From positions 3,710,001 to 3,774,000 of the forward strand of contig NZ_JAFBBP010000001.1 in the NCBI RefSeq assembly GCF_016907275.1: a stretch of DNA of 64,000 bases. The letters are read 5' to 3'. Source of the stretch: Micromonospora luteifusca (GTDB lineage Bacteria > Actinomycetota > Actinomycetes > Mycobacteriales > Micromonosporaceae). Of the stretch, positions 9,958-17,989 are shown one piece after another. The first letter of the stretch is position 1. Every line of letters starts with the position of its first letter. The notes under the pieces were generated by a model. The model saw only the letters and a list, made by a program, of their open reading frames with translations. It was not told the DNA's origin and ran no database searches. Made by a program: the position numbers and the translations under genes.

Positions 9958-11252
9958 CGGGTGTGCAGGAGGCTCGGCCGCGCGGACTGCGTCGCTGGGC
10001 GATCGACGTACGTCCGCTGCGTGTGCCCGCGTACCGGCGGCTCTGGCTCGGCAACACCGTGGCGATGTTCGGATTCCAGTTCACCGCCGTCGCGGTTCCG
10101 GTGGAGATGTACGCCCTGACCCGGGACTCGTTCTGGGTGGGCCTGCTGGGCGTCGCGGCCTTCGTACCCTTGCTGATCTTCGGGCTCTGGGGTGGCGCGA
10201 TCGCCGATGCCCGTGACCGCCGTGCCGTGCTGCTCGGCGGGTCGGTGCTGCTCTGGGCGTCCACCCTCGGGCTGCTGGTCCAGGCACTGCTGAACGTGGG
10301 CAGCCCGGTGCTGCTGTTGGCGTTGATGGCGTTGCAGTCGGTGGCGTTCGCGATCACCTCGCCGGCCCGCAGCGCCATGCTGCCCCGGCTGGTGCCGGAC
10401 GACCTGGTGCCGGCCGCCAGCACGCTCAACTACACGACCTTCACCGCGGCCTCGGTCGCCGGCCCGCTCGTCGCCGGTCTGATCCTCTCCGCCTCACCGG
10501 ACACCACGGTCGTCCTGCCCATCGCGTACGGGGTGGACGCGGTGCTGTTCACCGCGATGCTCTGGGCGGCGCTACGCCTGCCCGCGCTGCCGCCCGAGCC
10601 GACCGCCGACGGGCAGGCCCGCCGTGCCGGCCTGGCCAGTGTGGTCGACGGGTTCCGCTACCTCGCCACCACACCCGTACTCCTGCTGTCCTTCGGGGTG
10701 GATCTGATCGCGATGATCCTCGCCATGCCGCGGGCGCTCTTCCCGGAGATCGCGCACGAGCGGTTCGGCGGCGGCGGGGCGGTCGGCCTGCTCTACAGCG
10801 CCATCGCGATCGGCTCGATGATCGGTGGGCTGACCTCCGGCTGGATCGGCCGGCTCCGCCGGCAGGGGCTCGGCCTGGTGCTCGCGGTCGTCGCCTGGGG
10901 AGTTGCGATCGCCGCGGCGGGGTTGGCCCACCAGCTCTGGCTGATGGTCCTGCTGCTCGCCGTGGCCGGCGCCGCCGACCTGGTGAGCGCGGTGCTGCGC
11001 CAGTCGATGATGCTGGTCTACGCACCCGACCGGATGCGCGGCCGGCTCCAGGGCGTCAACACGGTCGTGGTCGCGGGCGGCCCTCGTCTGGGCGATCTGC
11101 GGGCCGGCACCATGGCCGCCGGGTTCGGTGGCGGGGTGGCCTGGGTGGCCGGCGGGCTCGCCTCGGCGGTCCTCGTGGTGGTGCTCGCGGTCGCGTTCCC
11201 GGCACTGCTGCGCTACCGGGCGGCGACGGCGTCGAGCGGTGACCGGACGTGA
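9954..11252 (+). CDS. MFS transporter, EntS-like
   Basis: A 432-residue, 12-helix transporter of the major facilitator superfamily, similar in pattern to EntS-type exporters (MFS_3). After a basic N-terminus come YRRLWLGNTVAMFGFQFTAV, a helix 2-3 loop of GGAIADARDRRAV type, and ITSPARSAMLPRLV in helix 5, which is typical of the group. It is translationally coupled to pdxH by a four-base overlap. That coupling does not prove a link to vitamin B6, but export of a B6 vitamer or a metabolite is possible. The protein has helices to near its end and a short tail. Substrate unknown. Confidence 0.8.
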   Translation: MTGVQEARPRGLRRWAIDVRPLRVPAYRRLWLGNTVAMFGFQFTAVAVPVEMYALTRDSFWVGLLGVAAFVPLLIFGLWGGAIADARDRRAVLLGGSVLLWASTLGLLVQALLNVGSPVLLLALMALQSVAFAITSPARSAMLPRLVPDDLVPAASTLNYTTFTAASVAGPLVAGLILSASPDTTVVLPIAYGVDAVLFTAMLWAALRLPALPPEPTADGQARRAGLASVVDGFRYLATTPVLLLSFGVDLIAMILAMPRALFPEIAHERFGGGGAVGLLYSAIAIGSMIGGLTSGWIGRLRRQGLGLVLAVVAWGVAIAAAGLAHQLWLMVLLLAVAGAADLVSAVLRQSMMLVYAPDRMRGRLQGVNTVVVAGGPRLGDLRAGTMAAGFGGGVAWVAGGLASAVLVVVLAVAFPALLRYRAATASSGDRT

Positions 11253-11270
11253 CCGGTTAGGGTCGCCGAC

Positions 11271-12200
11271 ATGGAAAGCCCCGATCAGCGCCCGTTCTCC
11301 GGCGCCCAGTGGACCATCTCCGCCGCCGGCCACGAGGCCGTCATCGTGGAGGTGGGCGGTGGGCTTCGGACGTACCGGCACGACGGTGTCGACCTGGTCG
11401 ACGGGTACCAGACCGACGAGGTCTGCCCCGGCTGCACCGGGCAGGTGCTGGCACCCTGGCCGAACCGGATCCGCGACGGCCGCTACTCGTTCGGGGAGCG
11501 GGTGCAGCAACTCCCGCTGACCGAGCCGGAGCGGCACGTGGCCATCCACGGGCTGGTCAACTGGGTGCCGTGGCGTCTGCTGGAGCAGTCCGAGGACGCG
11601 GTGACGGTCGGCTACGACCTTCCGCCCCAGCCCGGCTACCCGTGGCCGTTGCGGTTGGTCAGCCGGTGGAGCGTCGGTGTGGACGGGCTGCGCGCCGAGC
11701 ACGAGGTGACCAACATCGGCGGGGAGGCGGCGCCGTTCGGCTTCTCCGTGCACCCGTACCTGCAACTGCCGGGCGTCGCGGTCGACGACCTGGTCATGCG
11801 GCTGCCGGCCCGTACCCGGCTGTTGGTGGACGGGCGGCTGCTGCCGGTCGGTGCGACCCCGGTGGCCGGCACCGAGTACGACTGGACCAGCCCGCGCCGG
11901 ATCGGTTCCGCCGAGCTGGACCTCTGCTTCGGCCAGGTGATCCGCGACGCCGACGGCGGCTCGTCGGTGAGCCTGTCCGCACCGGACGGCTCGGCGGGGG
12001 TGAGCATCTGGGCGGACTCCGAGTTTGGCTGGTGGCAGGTGTTCACCGGCGATGCGCTCATCGGTGAGCGGCACCGCCGATCGGTGGCGATCGAGCCGAT
12101 GACCTGCCCACCGGATGCGTTCCGCTCGGGCAAGGACGTGCTCACGCTCAAGCCCGGCACGACCTGGCGGGGTGCCTGGGGCATCCGGCCCGGAGCCTGA
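11271..12200 (+). CDS. Aldose 1-epimerase family protein
   Basis: A 309-residue protein of the galactose mutarotase-like beta-sandwich family, which interconverts alpha and beta anomers of sugars or binds hexose phosphates. Seen are VGGGLRTYRHDGVDLVDGY, the APWPNRIRDGRYSF substrate loop, the histidine in HVAIHGLVNWVPW, and FGFSVHPYLQLPG, all regular for the family, together with EYDWTSPRRI and a C-terminal IEPMTCPPDAFRSG containing the likely catalytic Glu. It starts 18 bases after the MFS gene and overlaps the next gene by one base, so it belongs to the pdxH operon. Actual sugar substrate is not known. Confidence 0.85.
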   Translation: MESPDQRPFSGAQWTISAAGHEAVIVEVGGGLRTYRHDGVDLVDGYQTDEVCPGCTGQVLAPWPNRIRDGRYSFGERVQQLPLTEPERHVAIHGLVNWVPWRLLEQSEDAVTVGYDLPPQPGYPWPLRLVSRWSVGVDGLRAEHEVTNIGGEAAPFGFSVHPYLQLPGVAVDDLVMRLPARTRLLVDGRLLPVGATPVAGTEYDWTSPRRIGSAELDLCFGQVIRDADGGSSVSLSAPDGSAGVSIWADSEFGWWQVFTGDALIGERHRRSVAIEPMTCPPDAFRSGKDVLTLKPGTTWRGAWGIRPGA

Positions 12201-12802
12201 TGGAGTTCGCCGAGGTCGTCCGGCGTCGGCGGATGGTGCGCAACTACGACCCGGACCGCCCGGTCCCGCCCGACGTGGTGGACCGGCTGCTCGACCACGC
12301 GGTCCGCGCGCCGTCGGCCGGGTTCGCCCAGGGCTGGGGTTTCCTGGTGCTGGAGGAACCGGCCGACCGGGAGCGGTTCTGGGCCGCCACCACACCCGAG
12401 GGCGGTGGTCGGGAGCGTTGGCTGGCGGGGATGCGCCGGGCACCCCTGATCGTGGTGCCGCACGCCAACGAGTCGGCCTACCTGCAGCGCTACGCGGAGC
12501 CGGACAAGGGTTGGACGGACCGGTCGACCAACCGCTGGCCGGTGCCGTACTGGCACGTGGACACCGGATTCGCCGCGATGCTGATGCTGCTCACCGCCGT
12601 GGACGAGGGACTGGGGGCGTGTTTCTTCGGCATCGCGCCGCAGCGGCTCGCCTCCTACCGGGACGCGTTCGGCGTGCCGGCCGAGTACCAACCCATCGGA
12701 GCCGTCACAATCGGTTACCGGGCACCCGACCATCGGTCACCATCGCTGCGCCGTGGGCGCCGCGGAATGGACGAGGTGGTGCGGCGTGGTCGGTGGAGCT
12801 GA
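12200..12802 (+). CDS. Nitroreductase family FMN protein
   Basis: A 200-residue member of the nitroreductase (NADH oxidase/flavin reductase) family. Seen are FAEVVRRRRMVRNYDPDRPV with the FMN phosphate-binding arginines, the AVRAPSAGFAQGWGFLVLE helix, and the late GLGACFFGI flavin-contact segment. These enzymes reduce nitro compounds, quinones or other acceptors with NAD(P)H; some family members act on F420 or dinucleotide intermediates. Start and preceding stop share the A of TGATG, which indicates translational coupling to the epimerase. It closes the pdxH-led operon. Substrate unknown. Confidence 0.8.
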   Translation: MEFAEVVRRRRMVRNYDPDRPVPPDVVDRLLDHAVRAPSAGFAQGWGFLVLEEPADRERFWAATTPEGGGRERWLAGMRRAPLIVVPHANESAYLQRYAEPDKGWTDRSTNRWPVPYWHVDTGFAAMLMLLTAVDEGLGACFFGIAPQRLASYRDAFGVPAEYQPIGAVTIGYRAPDHRSPSLRRGRRGMDEVVRRGRWS

Positions 12803-12989
12803 GAATGACGTCCTGTTCGTCCGGTTGAGGATCGGACGAGCGGTAGCGAAACTGACATCAGGGAGCAGAACGCAGCGTGCGCTGGGCGGCTAGGCTGGCA
12901 CGGTCATCGGTGCCGCGCCGCGCGGTGCCCGCCGCGGCCCGGCTCGGCGCTGTCGGTCGGCCCGGCCACGGGGAGGGGAGCGTGCCGTC

Positions 12990-13295
12990 GTGATCTTCAG
13001 AGCGGTCCGGGACGGGCGTCCCTACCCGGAGCACAACCTGACCCTGAAGCAGTGGGCGGAGATCCCGCCTCGTCCGCTGCGCCTGGATCAGATGATCACC
13101 ACCAAGCGCGAGTTGGCGCTCGACAAGCTCCTCGCCGAGGACTCCACCTTCTACGGCGACCTGTTCCCGCACGTCGTGCAGTGGAACGGCGGGCTCTACC
13201 TGGAGGACGGGCTGCACCGGGCGTTGCGTGCCGCCCTGCAACAGCGCAACCAGATCCACGCCCGGGTGCTGGTGCTCTCCGAGCCAATCGAGTGA
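12990..13295 (+). CDS. Conserved small protein, ParB-like/antitoxin-like
   Basis: A 101-residue protein that I recall as conserved across actinobacteria and often labelled as a VapB-type antitoxin, a label I cannot confirm. The sequence shows a pattern of GRPYPEHNLTLKQWAEIPPR, LDQMITTKRELALDKLLAED and STFYGDLFPHVVQWNGGLYL, followed by DGLHRALRAALQQR, which resembles the DGHHR-type motif of ParB/Srx folds. The GTG start at 12990 has GGGGAGGGGAG about 10 bases upstream. No toxin-like PIN-domain gene lies next to it, which argues against a simple toxin-antitoxin pair. Single gene between the pdxH operon and the acyl-CoA dehydrogenase. Confidence 0.65.
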   Translation: MIFRAVRDGRPYPEHNLTLKQWAEIPPRPLRLDQMITTKRELALDKLLAEDSTFYGDLFPHVVQWNGGLYLEDGLHRALRAALQQRNQIHARVLVLSEPIE

Positions 13296-13339
13296 CGAGC
13301 CCTTCTGTCGCTCGCTGAACCTTCGTTAGGGTGGCGTCC

Positions 13340-14503
13340 ATGACCGCTCCGCTGGACCTGCTCGATCTGGACCCGTCGCTCACCGACGAAGAGCGACAGA
13401 TCCGCGACGTCGTCCGCCAACTCGTCGACGACCGGGTGCGCCCGCACGTCGCCGACTGGTACGAACAGGGCCAGGTGCCCGCCCGCGAGCTGGCCCGGGA
13501 GTTCGGCAAGCTCGGCCTGCTCGGCATGCACCTGACGGGCTACGGCTGCGCCGGCGCCTCCGCGGTCGCCTACGGGCTGGCCTGCCAGGAGCTGGAAGCC
13601 GCCGACTCCGGCGTCCGTTCCCTGGTCTCGGTGCAGGGCTCGCTCGCCATGTTCGCCATCTGGCGCTACGGCAGCGCAGAGCAGAAGCAACACTGGTTGC
13701 CGCCCATGGCCACCGGCGAGGCGATCGGCTGTTTCGGCCTGACCGAACCGGACCACGGCTCCGACCCTGCCTCGATGGCCACCCGGGCCCGCCGCGACGG
13801 CGACGACTGGGTGCTCACCGGCGGCAAGATGTGGATCACCAACGCGCCGATCGCCGACGTCGCGGTGATCTGGGCGCGCACCGACGAGGGCGTACGCGGC
13901 TTCCTCGTCCCCATGGACACACCCGGCGTCACGGCCCGGGAGATCCACCGCAAGATGTCGCTGCGCGCGTCGGTGACCGGCGAGATCGTGCTCGACGACG
14001 TCCGTCTTCCGGCGGACGCCCAACTACCCGAGGCGATCGGGCTCAAGGCACCCCTGAGCTGCCTCACCGAGGCCAGGTACGGCATCGTCTGGGGCTCGGT
14101 CGGCGCCGCCCGCGACTGTCTGGAAACCACCCTGGCGTACGCCACCACCCGCACCCAGTTCGGTCGCCCGCTAGCCGGCTTCCAACTCACCCAGGCCAAG
14201 CTCGCCGACATGGCCGTCGAACTGGTCAAGGGGCAACTGCTCGCGCTGCACCTGGGCCGGCTCGCCGACGCCCAGCGGTTGCGGCCCGAGCAGGTCAGCG
14301 TGGGCAAACTGAACAACGTGCGGGAGGCCCTGGCCATCGCCCGGCAGTGCCGCACCATCCTCGGCGCCAACGGCGTCTCCGGTGAGTACCCGGTGATGCG
14401 GCACGCCAACAACCTGGAGAGCGTGCTGACGTACGAGGGCACCTCCGAGATCCACCAACTGGTCGTCGGGCAGCGGCTCACCGGGCTCTCCGCATTCGCC
14501 TGA
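13340..14503 (+). CDS. Acyl-CoA dehydrogenase, glutaryl-CoA dehydrogenase-like
   Basis: A 387-residue flavoenzyme of the acyl-CoA dehydrogenase family. It resembles glutaryl-CoA dehydrogenases: RSLVSVQGSLAMFAIWRYGS, CFGLTEPDHGSDPASMATRA in the FAD loop, GGKMWITNAPIADVAVIWAR, and the active-site segment LTYEGTSEIHQLVVGQ with catalytic Glu366. GcdH converts glutaryl-CoA to crotonyl-CoA in lysine and tryptophan breakdown. The ATG at 13340 is preferred to the GTG at 13331, which overlaps the likely ribosome site. No partner pathway gene is nearby, so glutaryl-CoA specificity is inferred from overall pattern only. Confidence 0.85.
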   Translation: MTAPLDLLDLDPSLTDEERQIRDVVRQLVDDRVRPHVADWYEQGQVPARELAREFGKLGLLGMHLTGYGCAGASAVAYGLACQELEAADSGVRSLVSVQGSLAMFAIWRYGSAEQKQHWLPPMATGEAIGCFGLTEPDHGSDPASMATRARRDGDDWVLTGGKMWITNAPIADVAVIWARTDEGVRGFLVPMDTPGVTAREIHRKMSLRASVTGEIVLDDVRLPADAQLPEAIGLKAPLSCLTEARYGIVWGSVGAARDCLETTLAYATTRTQFGRPLAGFQLTQAKLADMAVELVKGQLLALHLGRLADAQRLRPEQVSVGKLNNVREALAIARQCRTILGANGVSGEYPVMRHANNLESVLTYEGTSEIHQLVVGQRLTGLSAFA

Positions 14504-14602
14504 CCTGCCCGAATCCGCAGTCCCGGCGCTCGACGCGCGACTGTCGCAGTGGGGCCGTACCGTCATCGGCAGACGACGTGTCTGACGAGGACGGTGAGCG
14601 TG

Positions 14603-15454
14603 ATGGCCCGCGACGCTGGCAACAACGAGCCCACGAGGGAGTTTCCCGGTTACCCGACCGGCGACGATCTCCGGGAGCGGTCGACCGCTACACCCGAGCC
14701 GACCACTGATACACCGGGCGGCCCTGGAAGTGCCGGCGGCCCCGGTGGCCCCGGCGGTCCGCCCGCCGGTCCTCCCGGCGGCCCAACCGCCGGTGGCGAC
14801 GGTGGTGGTGGTGGTGGGGCCGCTCGCGGTCTGCTCCTGCTGCTCGGCGCAGCCGCGCTGGCCGTGGTGGTGCTGCTCGGCATCCAGGCGACCGGCTTCC
14901 TGCCGGAGTTCCGCAACCCGTTCGCCAAGGAGCAGACCGACCGCAGCCAGCCACCGCTGCTGAAGTCGATCCAGGACCTCAGCCGCTACGTGGCCGCCGA
15001 GGGTAACTTCCAGGTCGTCGTCGACACCCAGAACGACCGGCGCAACGTGCCAGACTTCCTGCTCAACGAGCGCACCCTGTTCGTCGGCGCCGGCAGCGTC
15101 GAGGCGTACGTCGACTTCACCAAGATCGGTGAGGGTGCCATCGTCCAGTCCGCCGACGGCAAGTCCGTCGAGATCAAGCTGCCCGCACCGCAGCTCGGCG
15201 AGACCAACCTCGACATGGAGAAGAGCTACGTCTTCGCGGAGCAGCGCGGTCTGCTCAACCGGCTCGGTGACCTGGTCGGCAACGACCCCAACCGACAGCA
15301 GCAGATCTACCTGCTCGCCGAGGACCGGATCACCGGTGCCGCCCGGGACAGCGGCCTCGCCGCCCGGGCCCAGGACAACACCCGCAAGATGCTGGAAGGG
15401 CTGCTGCGCTCCCTCGGCTACCAGCAGATCACTGTCACCTACACCGCCCCCTGA
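14603..15454 (+). CDS. DUF4230 domain membrane-anchored protein
   Basis: A 283-residue protein. The first 70 residues are a disordered Pro/Gly linker (runs of GGPGGPGG and GGGGGG), then one transmembrane helix (about 76-98), then a DUF4230 domain facing outward: LSRYVAAEGNFQVVVDTQND, RNVPDFLLNERTLFVGAGSV, EAYVDFTKIGEGAIV, LPAPQLGETNLDMEKSYVFA, ending near TRKMLEGLLRSLGYQQITV. DUF4230 proteins are widespread and have no established biochemical function. GTG 14594, GTG 14600 and ATG 14603 are all possible starts after GAGGA at 14586. A strong terminator follows. The promoter region lies in the 100 bases before it. Confidence 0.75.
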   Translation: MARDAGNNEPTREFPGYPTGDDLRERSTATPEPTTDTPGGPGSAGGPGGPGGPPAGPPGGPTAGGDGGGGGGAARGLLLLLGAAALAVVVLLGIQATGFLPEFRNPFAKEQTDRSQPPLLKSIQDLSRYVAAEGNFQVVVDTQNDRRNVPDFLLNERTLFVGAGSVEAYVDFTKIGEGAIVQSADGKSVEIKLPAPQLGETNLDMEKSYVFAEQRGLLNRLGDLVGNDPNRQQQIYLLAEDRITGAARDSGLAARAQDNTRKMLEGLLRSLGYQQITVTYTAP

Positions 15455-15474
15455 TCTGCCACACCCCGTAACGC

Positions 15475-15514
15475 CGAAGCGCCCGCCCCGACTGTCCGTC
15501 GGAGCGGGCGCTTC
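15475..15514 (+). terminator. Terminator of the DUF4230 gene
   Basis: GAAGCGCCCGCCCCGAC pairs with GTCGGAGCGGGCGCTTC around TGTCC with one bulge, followed by CGTTTCGG. It starts about 20 bases after the stop. Confidence 0.85.
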
Positions 15515-15599
15515 CGTTTCGGCCGTCACTCCGCCGAGCGTCCGGCGGTAGGTCGGTGCTGCGCTGTGGCCCGGGCTCTGCCGCGTCGCTTGGTCACCA

Positions 15600-15675
15600 T
15601 GATCGACCCGACATCGGCGACATGGGGGTATCCCGAGCACGAGATACCCCCATGTCGCCGATATGGAGTGGATCA
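15600..15675. repeat. Long intergenic palindrome (33-bp arms)
   Basis: Left arm 15600-15632 and right arm 15643-15675 are inverted copies with 29 of 33 positions matching; the inner 20 bp (ATCGGCGACATGGGGGTATC) are perfect. The loop is 10 bases. The element has no U-tract and lies beyond a good terminator, so it looks more like an extragenic palindromic repeat than a terminator. I suspect other copies exist in the genome; none is visible in this window. Confidence 0.75.
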
Positions 15676-15714
15676 AGGCGAGGCCGGCGCCCGTTCCGGG
15701 CACCACCCGCAGGC

Positions 15715-15768
15715 GGCCCGTTGCCGATCCGGGAGGCCAACCGGCCCGTTGCCGGTCCGGGAGGCCAC
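15715..15768. repeat. Two 28-bp direct repeats
   Basis: GGCCCGTTGCCGATCCGGGA at 15715 is repeated at 15743 with period 28 and one change (GATCC to GGTCC). Each copy ends with GGGAGGCCA, the left arm of the hairpin that follows, so a terminator arm seems to have duplicated. The 383-base gap 15455-15837 holds only this repeat, the hairpin, the palindrome and the preceding terminator. Confidence 0.7.
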
Positions 15769-15790
15769 TGACGTGGTGGCCTCCCGGATC
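15754..15790 (-). terminator. Probable terminator of the PspC gene
   Basis: GGTCCGGGAGGCCAC and GTGGCCTCCCGGATC form 15-bp arms with one mismatch around a 7-base loop, about 47 bases past the PspC stop on the minus strand. No clear T-run follows. Confidence 0.55.
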
Positions 15791-15837
15791 AGTGCGACTG
15801 CGACGGTGCGTGGTTCGGTCTGGCGGCGCGGCGAGGG

Positions 15838-16047
15838 TCAGCGCTGGGTGGAGGCCAGGTAGCGGTCCTCGTTCGGCATCAGGACCCACAGCACGAGGTA
15901 GACGATCACCTGGGTGCCGGGCAGTAGCAGGGACAGCAGAAACAGAAGCCGGACCATGAACGGCGACGTGTTGAACCGGCGAGCCAGGCCGGCGCAGACA
16001 CCGGCGATCATGCGTCCCTCGCGGGGTCGGACCAGTTTGCGACTCAT
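15838..16047 (-). CDS. PspC domain protein
   Basis: A 69-residue membrane protein consisting of a single PspC domain. The signature is LVRPREGRMIAGVCAGLARRF followed by NTSPFMVRLLFLLSLLLPGTQ and a second hydrophobic stretch VIVYLVLWVLMPNE, giving one long or two short membrane helices. PspC domains occur in envelope stress (phage-shock-like) proteins and in actinobacterial sensor proteins. ATG 16047 with GGGAG upstream is used; the longer frame back to 16092 has no site. It stands alone in a repeat-rich gap, so no partner can be named. Confidence 0.85.
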   Translation of the reverse strand: MSRKLVRPREGRMIAGVCAGLARRFNTSPFMVRLLFLLSLLLPGTQVIVYLVLWVLMPNEDRYLASTQR

Positions 16048-16546
16048 CGTCGTACTCCCACTCTGCGGCGGTGCGCCGCGTCTGCAATCCACGGTAGACA
16101 GGGTTGGCCAACTCGCCCTCGGTCCCGAGGAGGATCGGCAACCCGTGGACCCGTAGGTGCTTTACCCCGGCCACCCCTCCCTGACGCCCCCAGCCAGAGC
16201 CCGCGCCAGGCCCAGACGCGAAGCCGAAGCCGAAGCCGAGGCCGAAGCCGAAGCCGAAGCCGAAGCCGGAGCAAGGCCGTGCTCGTTCCTGGAGGTAGTG
16301 GCCTCGGGGGCGGCAGGAGACCACTGGAACCTGGATCGAGTGTGATCTTCCGGTGGCGGGCAGGCGACGGTCAGGTGCCCGCGTTCGAGCGGACGGCTGG
16401 GCGCTGAGCTGGGCGGGTAGGCTGGCTGATCGGGCACCCACACCCCCGGGTGACCGGCACCACACAGCCACGAGTGGGGCCGCCAGACCGGTGGCCACAA
16501 CCGGGTCGGTTCCCGTACACCGGGCCGACGGCGAGGAAGCGCAGCC
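16048..16546. other. Intergenic region upstream of sdaA, no gene seen
   Basis: About 500 bases between the PspC start and sdaA. It contains the GAAGCC array (16220-16267) and the promoter regions of both flanking genes. Open frames crossing it are repetitive (Glu-Ala or Arg-Leu runs) and lack ribosome sites. No RNA gene or known leader is recognised. Confidence 0.6.
16220..16267. repeat. Hexanucleotide array (GAAGCC)x8
   Basis: Eight head-to-tail GAAGCC units, with one GAGGCC variant as the fourth unit, in non-coding DNA between the PspC gene and sdaA. The array is likely unstable in copy number by strand slippage. Confidence 0.9.
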
Positions 16547-17917
16547 ATGATCAGTGTTTTCGACCTCTTCAGTGTCGGCATCGGCCCGTCCAGCTCGCAC
16601 ACGGTGGGGCCGATGCGGGCCGCGCGCACGTTCGTGGCCGGGCTGAAGGCCGACGGCCTGCTCACCGACACCGCGCGGGTGCAGGCTGAGCTGTTCGGCT
16701 CGCTGGGTGCCACCGGGCATGGCCACGGCAGCGACCGGGCGGTGCTGCTCGGGTTGGCCGGCGAGTCCCCGGAGACGGTCGACACGGACACCGTCGGCCT
16801 TCGGGTGGAGCGGATCCGGGCCGAGCGGCGGATCAACATCCTGGACGCGCACGAGATCGACTTTGACCCGGATCGGGACCTGACGCTGCACCGCCGCCGG
16901 TCGCTGCCGTACCACCCGAACGGGATGACCTTCGTGGCGTACGACCGGGCCGGTGCCGAGGTGCGCAGCCGCACCTACTACTCCGTTGGTGGCGGTTTCG
17001 TGGTGGACGAGGCGGCGGCGGGCGCGGACCGGATCAAGCCGGACAGCACGGCAGTGCGGTACCCCTTCCTGACCGGGGCGCAACTGCTGGCGCAGACCAC
17101 CGCGACCGGCCTGTCGATCAGCGAGGTGATGCTGGCCAACGAGCGTTCCTGGCGCAGCGAGGCGGACATCCGGGCCGGCCTGCTGGAGATTTGGCGGGTC
17201 ATGCAGGAGTGCGTGCGGGCCGGTTGCGAGCGGGACGGCGTACTCCCTGGTGGGTTGAAGGTCCGGCGGCGCGCGGCGGAACTGCGGCGTGGCCTGGAGG
17301 CGGACGCCGGGACGGCCGACCCGCTGCACGTGATGGACTGGGTGACGCTGTTCGCCCTCGCGGTCAACGAGGAGAATGCCGCTGGTGGCCGGGTGGTCAC
17401 CGCACCGACCAACGGGGCGGCCGGGATCATTCCGGCAGTGCTGCACTATTACACCCGGTTCGTGCCGGGCGCCGATGACGACGGAGTCGTGCGGTTCCTG
17501 CTGGCGGCTGGCGCGATCGGCGTGCTGTTCAAGGAGAACGCGTCGATCTCCGGCGCGGAGGTCGGCTGCCAGGGTGAGGTTGGCTCGGCGTGCTCGATGG
17601 CGGCGGCGGGGCTGGCCGAGGCGCTCGGCGGCACCCCGGAGCAGGTCGAGAACGCGGCCGAGATCGGGATGGAGCACAACCTCGGGTTGACCTGTGACCC
17701 GGTGGGTGGCCTGGTGCAGATCCCCTGCATCGAGCGGAACGCGGTGGCTAGCATCAAGGCGATCACGGCCGCCCGGCTGGCGCTGCGCGGCGACGGTGTG
17801 CACAAGGTGTCGCTGGACAAGGTCATCAAGACCATGCGGGAGACGGGCGCCGACATGAAGGTCAAATACAAGGAGACGGCGCGTGGCGGTCTGGCCGTCA
17901 ACGTGATCGAGTGCTGA
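16547..17917 (+). CDS. sdaA: L-serine ammonia-lyase (iron-sulfur type, single chain)
   Basis: A 456-residue enzyme that deaminates L-serine to pyruvate and ammonia using a [4Fe-4S] cluster. The N-terminal beta domain begins [20 protein letters not shown], which is the family signature, and [14 protein letters not shown] follows. The catalytic alpha domain contains [20 protein letters not shown], the cluster cysteines in [14 protein letters not shown] and in [18 protein letters not shown], and the tail [20 protein letters not shown]. Length and domain order fit the fused one-gene form of SdaA. It counterbalances serC in serine metabolism. The start ATG at 16547 follows GAGGAAG. The next gene begins a separate teichoic acid operon. 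Confidence 0.95.
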   Translation: MISVFDLFSVGIGPSSSHTVGPMRAARTFVAGLKADGLLTDTARVQAELFGSLGATGHGHGSDRAVLLGLAGESPETVDTDTVGLRVERIRAERRINILDAHEIDFDPDRDLTLHRRRSLPYHPNGMTFVAYDRAGAEVRSRTYYSVGGGFVVDEAAAGADRIKPDSTAVRYPFLTGAQLLAQTTATGLSISEVMLANERSWRSEADIRAGLLEIWRVMQECVRAGCERDGVLPGGLKVRRRAAELRRGLEADAGTADPLHVMDWVTLFALAVNEENAAGGRVVTAPTNGAAGIIPAVLHYYTRFVPGADDDGVVRFLLAAGAIGVLFKENASISGAEVGCQGEVGSACSMAAAGLAEALGGTPEQVENAAEIGMEHNLGLTCDPVGGLVQIPCIERNAVASIKAITAARLALRGDGVHKVSLDKVIKTMRETGADMKVKYKETARGGLAVNVIEC

Positions 17918-17989
17918 GTCCGGCCGATTCGGGGCATTCGTTCACCGACTGCTAACCTGTCGTCCGTTTCAGGAGGCGGGAGGCTCGCG

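Noticed and set aside
15566..15862. A possible 98-residue gene in the repeat-rich gap
   Set aside because: It is made of the palindrome and the 28-bp repeats and has no ribosome site.
14171..17803. A 1210-codon open frame on the minus strand across the acyl-CoA dehydrogenase, DUF4230, PspC and sdaA genes
   Set aside because: It runs antisense to sdaA, the DUF4230 gene and the dehydrogenase, covers two terminators and is made of low-complexity translation. It is a high-GC shadow frame.
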